Source: Leptotrichia buccalis C-1013-b (GTDB taxonomy: Bacteria; Fusobacteriota; Fusobacteriia; Fusobacteriales; Leptotrichiaceae). From it: 64,000 bases of DNA. The notes under the pieces were generated by a model. It worked only from the letters and a program-made list of their open reading frames with translations, was not told the origin of the DNA and searched no databases. Location of the stretch: positions 1,736,001 to 1,800,000 of the forward strand of contig NC_013192.1 in NCBI RefSeq assembly GCF_000023905.1. Direction: 5' to 3'. Numbering within the stretch: the first letter of the stretch is position 1; each line of letters opens with the position of its first letter. The position numbers were made by a program, and so were the translations under genes. This document shows, piece by piece, positions 57,406-64,000 of this stretch.

Positions 57406-58062
57406 TTACAAATATTTACTAGCTTTTTTAATACTTAATTTTGCCATTTTTTCTTTATTTTCTTCAATAAAATTTTTTACCCATTCGGGATTAGTTTTGC
57501 TATAATCTCTCAATGCCCAGCCTATCGCCTTATTGATAAAAAATTCAGCCTGCCCCAGATTATTCTTTAAAATCTTTTCCAGTAATTCAGTATTTGTTTT
57601 TTCTTTTCTCAAAAGCTGATGATCAATGGCAATTCTTCTAAGCCAAATATTTGCATCAAGACTCCATTCTAGCAATATTTTATTCACATTTGAATCCTTT
57701 AATGCCAAAGCTCCTATTGTCATATCTAAATTGTCTATCGTATCCCACCACGATTTTTCCAAGACTAACTGCTTCAACTTCGGGATATCATCTATTGTCA
57801 ACTTATCTTTCATATTCTTTAGGTAATCTGCCGCAACATACTGAAATTCCCTATACTTATTTTCCCAGCATTTATTTACAAATTCCCAGTCGATTTTTTC
57901 TTTATTCTTGTATTCCTTGAAAAAATTTTTAAATATTTCCCGTCTTTCAGGTGTTTTGATTCCAATATATTCAAATTTATTAAGCATATATTTTGACATT
58001 TTTTGAGCCTGTTCTTCATTTTTATGCCGAATCATTTCTTCATAAAGTTTATTAAAATCCAT
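57406..58062 (-). CDS. DNA alkylation repair protein (AlkD-like HEAT repeats)
   Basis: The 218-residue helical protein belongs to the AlkD family of DNA glycosylases that remove alkylated bases. Helical repeats include YIGIKTPERREIFKNFFKEY, EKSWWDTIDNLDMTIGALAL with the DNA-contacting Trp and Asp, LRRIAIDHQLLRKEKT, and FINKAIGWALRDYSKTNPEW with catalytic-site Trp, Arg and Asp. Length fits. It lies alone between two intergenic regions. Confidence 0.88.
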   Translation of the reverse strand: MDFNKLYEEMIRHKNEEQAQKMSKYMLNKFEYIGIKTPERREIFKNFFKEYKNKEKIDWEFVNKCWENKYREFQYVAADYLKNMKDKLTIDDIPKLKQLVLEKSWWDTIDNLDMTIGALALKDSNVNKILLEWSLDANIWLRRIAIDHQLLRKEKTNTELLEKILKNNLGQAEFFINKAIGWALRDYSKTNPEWVKNFIEENKEKMAKLSIKKASKYL

Positions 58063-58186
58063 AAGTTTCCTCTTTTTTCATTTTATTAAAAACATTAATT
58101 TCTATTAATTACAAAATTCTAATTTTTAGATTTTAACCCTTAAGGAAAATAAAATGGGCTATTCTCCTGAAGTATGTTCTATAATA

Positions 58187-58951
58187 TTATAGTTTAATGC
58201 AGAGTGTAGCTATATAGTCATTTCCATAACGTGATAATCTATGTCTTTTATCACATGATTCATAAAAATCTATCATAGCGAGACCATTTTTAAGTTGTCC
58301 TCTAATCTGAGTTTCTAAGGTATGGCTAAATTCATATCCATATTCTGGATTTATGGTTATTTTGCCTTCCTCTTCAAGCTCTTTTGAATTAAAAGGTATT
58401 GAAAACTTTAAAAGTAATTCCTCATCGGGTTTGTCCCATACAATGTCAGCATCATACATGTATATCCAAGGATTCATAAATCCGACCATTAACAGTCCAC
58501 CCTTTTTCAATACTCGAGAGGCTTCTTTATACATGTTTTCTAAATCTTCTACATATACATTTGAAACCGGATTAAAAATAATATCAAAAGTTTCATTTTC
58601 AAATGGAAATGGTTTTGTCATATCGCCTTGAACTGTATTGATTTTTAAGCCTTCTCTTTTAGCAACCATATCATCTCTTTGTAATTGTGATTTAGAAAAA
58701 TCCATTATGGTTACATCATAACCTTTTATAGCAAAAACTGGTCCCTGCTGTCCACCACCACAAGCTAAACCTAATATCTTTTTTCCATTTGCTTTTTCAA
58801 ACCATTCTTTTGGAACTTTTTTCCCAACAGTTAATGCAACAGAAATTGGATTATTTTTAACTTCTTCTAATTCTTCATGTGTCAATGGCTCAGTATAGTC
58901 ATTTTTTACATTATTCCATCTATCTTCATTTAATTTTATATAATTGTTCAT
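58187..58951 (-). CDS. class I SAM-dependent methyltransferase
   Basis: The 254-residue enzyme has the SAM-binding motif I ILGLACGGGQQGPVFA, motif II acid VTIMDFSKSQLQ, and VQGDMTKPFPFENETFDIIF, with a post motif LKKGGLLMVGFMNP. Most similar to methyltransferase type 11 proteins. The substrate is not evident. It is monocistronic with a 179-base upstream gap. Confidence 0.88.
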   Translation of the reverse strand: MNNYIKLNEDRWNNVKNDYTEPLTHEELEEVKNNPISVALTVGKKVPKEWFEKANGKKILGLACGGGQQGPVFAIKGYDVTIMDFSKSQLQRDDMVAKREGLKINTVQGDMTKPFPFENETFDIIFNPVSNVYVEDLENMYKEASRVLKKGGLLMVGFMNPWIYMYDADIVWDKPDEELLLKFSIPFNSKELEEEGKITINPEYGYEFSHTLETQIRGQLKNGLAMIDFYESCDKRHRLSRYGNDYIATLCIKL

Positions 58952-59130
58952 CTTATAATCGCCTCGTAATTTTATATTATTTCGATTTAAGTTGAATATG
59001 TTGCCATTATATTTTTCTCACCTCTACAAATTTTAATTTCTTGAACTATTTTAATCTTGCTTAAATTTTTTTAATGTTTTTCATCCGAAATTTTAATTTT
59101 TTATGTTTCAAATACAGCACTTTTATAAAT

Positions 59131-60186
59131 TTACAATCCCTTTTCATGTGTCAATTTATGTTCTTTGCTATTTATATAATCTTTATGTTTATGATTATGC
59201 TTTTTCTCTGATATAAAATGACTATGCTCATGTTCATGTGTAATAACGTGTTTATGTGTTGTCCCATCATGCGTATGAACAATTATGTGAGAATGACTAT
59301 GACTGTGATATTTAACCATTGTATCATATACAACAATTACGCTGCCGATTATCATAAAAACAAGACCAATGAAATATACCAAAGTAAGTTTTTCTCCATT
59401 TACTATAAATGCTAAAAAAGTTCCTACAAATGGAGCTATAGCATAATATGCACTAGTTTTTGCAGCGCCTAAATCCCTTTGTGCTCTGATATACATAAAA
59501 ATACTAAGTCCATATGCCACAAATCCAAGTAGCAAAGCAGCTATTATATATTTCATTTCAGGAATTCTTTCTCCCAAAATAAGGGCGACTATAAATGCAC
59601 CGCCACCAGAGAAAAAGCCTTTTAGGAAAACAATCTCGTAAGTGCTTTTATCCGAGATTTTTCTAGTGCAGTTATTTTCTAGTCCCCAACAGCAAGTTGC
59701 TAGTATAACAAACAATGATCCTAATGAAAACTGGAAACTTTCAGCCCCTTCAACTGAAAGAACTATGCTTGATACTGTAATAAAACCGATAGCAATCCAT
59801 AACTTTGATGTTACCTTCTCCTTAAATATCAAAAGAGCAATAATTGTTGTTGCTACAATTTCAAAGTTGCCAAGCAGTGAAGCATTTGAAGCTGAACCAA
59901 TATTTATACCAATCATCAGGAATATAGGTGCCGCAATATCAAGAACAATCATTCCAATAGTATAAGGTAAATCTGCCTTATTCAACTTTTCATACTTTTC
60001 TTCAACTTTCCTACGAAACAAGTACATAATACCTACGCCTGTTCCAGCTCCCAAATATAAAAAAGATGCCATCAATGTGGGAGGAACCTTATTTAAAAGT
60101 ACTTTAGAAAACGGTGTATTGATTGCATAAAAAATAGCCGCAAGTAATGCTAAAATTACTGCCATAAATTTTCTGCTTTTATCCAT
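59131..60186 (-). CDS. EamA (DMT) family transporter with histidine-rich tail
   Basis: The 351-residue inner-membrane protein has ten hydrophobic helices in two EamA halves (residues about 8-140 and 155-285). After the last helix comes an exceptional C-terminal tail of about 60 residues with alternating His pairs (HSHSHSH, HTHDGTTHKH, HEHEHSH, HNHKHK). Such tails bind Zn or Ni and are unusual for this drug/metabolite family. A start at ATG 60186 is chosen; TTG 60216 is an alternative. The ribosome binding site is not well spaced in either case. Confidence 0.85.
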   Translation of the reverse strand: MDKSRKFMAVILALLAAIFYAINTPFSKVLLNKVPPTLMASFLYLGAGTGVGIMYLFRRKVEEKYEKLNKADLPYTIGMIVLDIAAPIFLMIGINIGSASNASLLGNFEIVATTIIALLIFKEKVTSKLWIAIGFITVSSIVLSVEGAESFQFSLGSLFVILATCCWGLENNCTRKISDKSTYEIVFLKGFFSGGGAFIVALILGERIPEMKYIIAALLLGFVAYGLSIFMYIRAQRDLGAAKTSAYYAIAPFVGTFLAFIVNGEKLTLVYFIGLVFMIIGSVIVVYDTMVKYHSHSHSHIIVHTHDGTTHKHVITHEHEHSHFISEKKHNHKHKDYINSKEHKLTHEKGL

Positions 60187-60259
60187 GTTTAATAACTCAT
60201 CTCCTTTTTTAGACAAATTCTCAATTTAACGCATTGTAGATTATCCTCGTTTTACATAT

Positions 60260-60634
60260 CTACATCTGAAATGCCGTTATCCAAAAACATATTCCGGCTA
60301 TAAGTGAAAGCGGAGTCATAACATATTTTTCTTTCCTACTTTTTGAAATCATGTTCATAATAGTATTTAAAGATAGGTAAGCGGCAAAGAAAAAACAAAT
60401 ATATTTAGTAACCTTAAAAGGCAGCCACAAGGAAATAAAACCTCCAGCTTGCAAAATAATTATCATTGCAAAAATTTGGATAGCCACTGAAATGACTGCC
60501 ATAACTCTAAATTTCTTAGGTAAGATTTTATGTTGTCCACCCATTGTAAATTCCCCAAAAGGCAAACCGCAAGCAACAAGAACTGTCATAGCTGCTATAA
60601 CTCCAAATAATACTGCACCTAATATTGAAAACAT
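60260..60634 (-). CDS. small four-helix membrane protein
   Basis: The 124-residue protein has four hydrophobic helices (about 3-22, 45-65, 75-95 and 103-122). LACGLPFGEFTMGGQHKILPKK between helix 1 and 2 looks like a conserved loop seen in a family of unnamed membrane proteins in Firmicutes. No function known to me. It lies between the orphan ABC ATPase and the EamA transporter. The RBS is GGGAG. Confidence 0.65.
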   Translation of the reverse strand: MFSILGAVLFGVIAAMTVLVACGLPFGEFTMGGQHKILPKKFRVMAVISVAIQIFAMIIILQAGGFISLWLPFKVTKYICFFFAAYLSLNTIMNMISKSRKEKYVMTPLSLIAGICFWITAFQM

Positions 60635-60681
60635 AAATCAATATTCTCCCTTCGCAAGATACAAAAAATTTATTATCAATT

Positions 60682-61467
60682 TTATCTCACAATCAGCCAA
60701 GGTCTTTCCTTTTCCCAAACAATCTTCACATCTAAACCAAACATCTGAGAAAGCAATTTATCAGTCAAAATATCCTTTTTAAGCCCTTTTGCTAAAATCT
60801 TTCCATCGTGAAGAAGTGCCACATGTGTTACTGACGGCATAATTTCCTCAATCTGGTGAGTTACGTAAATAAACGGTATTGCATTATCATTTTTGGAATT
60901 TTCCTCAAGCACTTTCAAAAAATACTCTCTCGAAGTTACATCAAGTCCCGAACAAGGCTCGTCCAGTATAAGTAAATCAGGCTCATTCATAAACGCTCTT
61001 GCAAGCAATGTCCGTCGCTGCTCTCCTTGTGACAAAGTGCCAAAGTGATTATTTTTTATATACGAAATCCTAAAATCCTCAATAATCTTATCCGCCTTTT
61101 TCCTATCCTCATCTGTAACTTCATCATAAATCCCAATAGAACTAAACTTTCCAGAAATTACAATATCTTCCAGTTTTTCACCATTTAATGTGCTTGAAAA
61201 ATTATTTAATGTGGAACTCACAAATCCAACTCGATTTTTTATTTTTTTCCAAGAATAATTACCAAATTTATGCCCAAAAACTCTCACTTCTCCAGAAGTT
61301 GGAAAAATATAGGCTGGTATCATTCCAAGAAGAGTTGACTTTCCAGAACCATTAAGTCCCAGAAGTGCCCAATTTTCGCCTTTATTTATATGCCAGTCAA
61401 TTCCTTTCAGTATTTCTCTGCCATTACGCTTAAAAGTTACATTTTCATAGTGTAGTATTTCTTCCAT
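60682..61467 (-). CDS. ABC transporter ATP-binding protein (ModF-like)
   Basis: The 261-residue ATPase has Walker A LGLNGSGKSTLL, signature LSQGEQRRTLLARA, Walker B LLILDEPCSGLD and an H-loop (IYVTHQIEEI). The pattern is similar to the ModF/YlmA group of stand-alone ATP-binding proteins. No permease or binding protein gene is adjacent. It lies 35 bases after leuB and 47 bases before a small membrane protein, so it could work with that, but the pairing is not proven. Confidence 0.88.
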   Translation of the reverse strand: MEEILHYENVTFKRNGREILKGIDWHINKGENWALLGLNGSGKSTLLGMIPAYIFPTSGEVRVFGHKFGNYSWKKIKNRVGFVSSTLNNFSSTLNGEKLEDIVISGKFSSIGIYDEVTDEDRKKADKIIEDFRISYIKNNHFGTLSQGEQRRTLLARAFMNEPDLLILDEPCSGLDVTSREYFLKVLEENSKNDNAIPFIYVTHQIEEIMPSVTHVALLHDGKILAKGLKKDILTDKLLSQMFGLDVKIVWEKERPWLIVR

Positions 61468-61502
61468 AAAAATATCCTTCTTTTTTCAAAATTTTAAAAA
61501 TC

Positions 61503-62561
61503 TTAAATTCTATTAGCAATCTCAGTTCCCATTTCATCAGTTCCAACCTTCTTCATACCATCTGTATAAATATCAGCCGTTCTAAATCCTGCTTCCAGCA
61601 CTTCCTCCACAGCTTTTTCTATCGCATCAGCCTCTTTTTGAAGATTAAATGAATATCTTAACATCATTACTGCCGAAAGTATTGTCGCTATTGGATTTGC
61701 AATATTTTTTCCAGCTATATCAGGTGCTGAACCGTGACTTGGTTCATAAAGTCCTACTTTTCCATCTCCAAGACTCGCTGATGGCAGCATTCCAAGTGAT
61801 CCTGTAAGCATGGAAGCCTCATCTGACAAAATATCTCCAAACATATTTTCAGTCAAAATCACATCAAATTGTCTAGGATTGGCAATCAGCTGCATTGCTG
61901 CATTATCCACATACATGTGTGAAACTTCTACTTCTGGATAATCTTTTGAAATTTCCTCCACTACTTTTCTCCACAATTTTGAAGTATCCAAAACATTGTG
62001 TTTATCTACACTCGTAAGTTTTTTATTTCTAAGTTTTGCAATTTCAAATGCCTTTTTCGCAATTCTTTCAATTTCAGGTCTTGTGTAAGGAAGTGTATCA
62101 AACGCCTTTTCATCAGAATATTCCCTATGCCCAAAATAAAGCCCTCCAGTAAGTTCCCTTACTATCATCACATCAAGTCCATCTCCAATTATTTCTTCCT
62201 TCAAAGGACTTGCACTTTTTAACGATTTAAACAAAATCGCAGGTCGCAAATTCGTATAAACTCCAAGTTCCTTCCTAATCGCAAGAAGCCCTCTCTCAGG
62301 ACGTTTCTCAGGCTCAATATTATCCCATTTAGGCCCGCCAATAGCCCCAAGCAAAATAGCATCACTATTTTTACAAACTTCCACAGTTTCACTTGACAAA
62401 GGAACTCCATACTTATCCACAGACTCCCCTCCAAGATACCCTCGAACATACTCAAATTGATGTCCAAACTTCTCTCCAACCTTGTCCAAAACCTTTATCG
62501 CCTCAGCCACTATTTCCGGTCCAATTCCATCTCCATTTAATACTGCAATTTTATAGTTCAT
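61503..62561 (-). CDS. leuB: 3-isopropylmalate dehydrogenase
   Basis: The 352-residue NAD enzyme catalyses the third step of leucine synthesis. [49 protein letters not shown], and [16 protein letters not shown] with [18 protein letters not shown] are intact. leuA, leuC and leuD are not in the window. Its promoter region lies between 62562 and 62610. Confidence 0.96.
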   Translation of the reverse strand: MNYKIAVLNGDGIGPEIVAEAIKVLDKVGEKFGHQFEYVRGYLGGESVDKYGVPLSSETVEVCKNSDAILLGAIGGPKWDNIEPEKRPERGLLAIRKELGVYTNLRPAILFKSLKSASPLKEEIIGDGLDVMIVRELTGGLYFGHREYSDEKAFDTLPYTRPEIERIAKKAFEIAKLRNKKLTSVDKHNVLDTSKLWRKVVEEISKDYPEVEVSHMYVDNAAMQLIANPRQFDVILTENMFGDILSDEASMLTGSLGMLPSASLGDGKVGLYEPSHGSAPDIAGKNIANPIATILSAVMMLRYSFNLQKEADAIEKAVEEVLEAGFRTADIYTDGMKKVGTDEMGTEIANRI

Positions 62562-62610
62562 TTTATTTGCTCCTTCCTAAATTTTAAAATTTCTGCTTTT
62601 TTATAATAAT

Positions 62611-62883
62611 TTAAAATAAATCAGAATGTGTTCCTGTTCTTGACAACGTTAAAACCAAAATATCTTTTTCAATTTTATAAATTAACAACCAATCAGGCTG
62701 AATATGACATTCTCTAAATCCTTTATAATCGCCAGTAAGATAATGATCTCTATATTTTTCAGGCAAAGGTTTCTCATTTACCAAATAAAAAAGGACTTCT
62801 TCAAATAATTTTTTGTTACACCCTCTTTTTATTGCCCTTTTATAATCTTTCTTGAATTTAACCTGGTATCTGATTTTAAGCAT
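62611..62883 (-). CDS. yafQ: YafQ-type mRNA interferase toxin
   Basis: The 90-residue toxin has the YafQ core: FKKDYKRAIKRGCNKKLFEE, then DYKGFRECHIQPDWLLIYKI and TLSRTGTHSDLF. His and Asp residues needed for ribosome-dependent cleavage (REC-H, PDW, THSDLF) are kept. It overlaps the antitoxin gene by 8 bases. An active type II module is likely. Confidence 0.92.
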   Translation of the reverse strand: MLKIRYQVKFKKDYKRAIKRGCNKKLFEEVLFYLVNEKPLPEKYRDHYLTGDYKGFRECHIQPDWLLIYKIEKDILVLTLSRTGTHSDLF

Positions 62884-63130
62884 TCAAATCCTCCATCAAC
62901 TCATCTATACTATCAAAAGTTTCGCTTAACCCAATACCTTTTTCAACTTCATCCAAAACCTTTCTGGTTTCTCCATTTGGAACTTTCAACTCAAACGGAA
63001 TCCCCTGCTCCAAAATACACTTCTTCAAAAATAAATTCATAGCAGTACTCATATTAAGCCCCATTTTTTTAAATAAAGTTTCCGCTTCTTTTTTCACATT
63101 TTCATCAACTCTAGCTGTTACTGTAGCCAT
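62876..63130 (-). CDS. relB: RelB/DinJ-family antitoxin
   Basis: The 84-residue partner of YafQ begins MATVTARVDENVKKEAETLF, the RelB/DinJ ribbon-helix-helix, followed by LNMSTAMNLFLKKC and an acidic C-terminal tail (FDSIDELMEDLNA). ATG 63130 is chosen with AAGGAG eight bases upstream; a GTG nine bases earlier lies within this site. A TATACAATGTAAT segment upstream may be the promoter and operator. Confidence 0.92.
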   Translation of the reverse strand: MATVTARVDENVKKEAETLFKKMGLNMSTAMNLFLKKCILEQGIPFELKVPNGETRKVLDEVEKGIGLSETFDSIDELMEDLNA

Positions 63131-63234
63131 TTTTACCACTCCTTTGTAATACTTTTGTTATACAATGTAATTATATTACTAAATAATGTAAAAATCAATA
63201 TTTTAATTAACTTTTTCAAAAAAATTTACTTTTT

Positions 63235-63683
63235 TCATTTTTTCAAATCTATTAATCTATTTTCTATCAAATAATTTATATTTTCAACTACCCAGTTTTT
63301 ATTAAATCTATAAAAAATATCAATTCTAAAAGCTTTACTTTCATTATCTAATTTAAAATATAATTTATATCTCATTATTTTTTTTACTAATTTTAAAACC
63401 TTTACTTTTTCCCGAGGGATTATTTTCCTTATTTTACCTATATTTGAAAGCTGTATTTCTGAAGGTATTCTTAATATTACATCACATGAAAATATTTCTA
63501 TATTGTTCTTCTTAAATAAAACTATAATACTTTCTCTTAAATCCTCGTTAACATCATAAATAAGTTTTTTATCAAAAAGCACTTTTTTTCAGGAAAAAAA
63601 CACAAATAATTTCTGTCATGCTCAATATTATTTTCATTAAAATAATTTTCTATTATTTTATTCCATTCTTTGATAGTTCGCAT
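63235..63683 (-). pseudogene. unknown protein, frameshifted near codon 34
   Basis: An open frame of 115 codons (63582-63235) has no credible ribosome binding site. Upstream, in another frame, ATG 63683 behind TAGGAG starts MRTIKEWNKIIENYFNENNI and continues to CFFPEKK. Adding one A to the 7-A tract at 63583-63589 joins the two into a 149-residue protein with VLFDKKLIYDVNEDLRE right after. The product is basic, without signal peptide, and of unknown family. Its N terminus and size are like small immunity proteins, but no match is claimed. Confidence 0.6.
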
Positions 63684-63695
63684 AATTTTTTATCT

Positions 63696-63976
63696 CCTAG
63701 TCATCTGAAAATTTTTTGTTAAATCCAAGCATACTGCAACTCATAGCACTTTCTGTAATAATTCCCTTTAACTGAAGTTTCAAGAATTTTATTTCTTCTA
63801 AAATTTCGATTACAGCTTTTTTTGTAAAACTGATAAGCTCTCTTACACCAGCCACTTCTTCTCCAGCTGACTAGTTCTCCATTTTTTACAAATACATCAA
63901 ACGGTAAATTTTTTGAACTTATTTTAGAAAGTTTTTCTTTTTCCCGCTTTCTATACTCAATTCCTTTTGACCACAT
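63696..63976 (-). pseudogene. unknown protein, apparently frameshifted
   Basis: ATG 63976 with AAGGAG upstream starts MWSKGIEYRKREKEKLSKIS and reads to KNGELVSW. From there the same frame becomes Arg/Cys-rich and unlikely (RRSGWCKRAYQFYKKSCNR), while a second frame reads as a well-formed helical end: AGEEVAGVRELISFTKKAVI, EEIKFLKLQLKG and CSMLGFNKKFSDD, stopping at 63696. Its TAG stop overlaps the TAGGAG ribosome site of the next gene. A single-base indel near 63865 would join them. Family unknown. Confidence 0.55.
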
Positions 63977-64000
63977 AGATATCTCCTTTTTTTCAGATTA

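Noticed and set aside
62219-62479. 86-codon minus-strand frame inside leuB
   Set aside because: Out-of-frame shadow of leuB, whose full-length motif set is intact.

Overview
The window is AT-rich, densely coded bacterial DNA. It looks like Leptotrichia or a close relative (Fusobacteriota): four secreted DKNYY-repeat proteins, an autotransporter barrel fragment with outer-membrane style, a mevalonate-pathway segment, and Asn/Lys/Ile-rich proteins behind AGGAGG-type ribosome binding sites. This assignment is inference from gene content; no rRNA is present to confirm it. Most genes lie on the minus strand. Several start codons were moved inward from the longest reading frame because a Shine-Dalgarno sequence sits at the correct distance from an internal ATG.

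Left part (1-17 kb): the end of a tannase-family esterase and a coiled-coil membrane protein on the plus strand face a DKNYY-repeat protein. Next comes a minus-strand redox cluster (flavodoxin, cupin, LysR regulator, double ABM-domain protein, aldo/keto reductase). Two further DKNYY proteins (1080 and 357 aa) follow an HscC-type Hsp70, a membrane J-domain protein with HPE in place of HPD, a J-less paralogue broken by a frameshift in an 8-A tract, and an unknown 222-aa protein. These last four form one tight run.

Middle (17-41 kb): a decayed Vsr endonuclease, an unlisted 50-aa lipoprotein gene, a SUKH-like protein, purB, a rhodanese lipoprotein, a duplicated-domain secreted protein and purA. 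Then a long aromatic amino acid run reads pheA, rsuA, aroE, two unknowns, DUF4250, aroK, aroQ, a HutP-like gene and a HAD phosphatase, closed by a strong terminator. A TnpB-only IS element separates this from plus-strand mevalonate genes (phosphomevalonate kinase, type 2 IPP isomerase, HAD-IB phosphatase) and a toxin-antitoxin pair. The translation operon rpsB-tsf-pyrH-frr follows, interrupted between rpsB and tsf by three secreted TPR paralogues.

Right part (41-64 kb): guaB, an SDR enzyme, pepT, a plus-strand island (CAP, TM2, DUF2752-like and DKNYY proteins), alr, rdgB, plsC, recX-recA, an autotransporter remnant, tmk, ilvC, a lipoprotein, an AlkD-like DNA repair protein, a methyltransferase, an EamA transporter with a histidine-rich tail, an orphan ABC ATPase, leuB, a RelB/YafQ pair, and at the edge two small unknown genes that both appear frameshifted.

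No CRISPR array, tRNA or rRNA was found. Points that stand out are the HscC/J-domain cassette, the DKNYY expansion, the TPR genes inside rpsB-tsf, a short dispersed repeat in three places, and several single-base frameshifts, which may be real decay, phase variation or sequence error.
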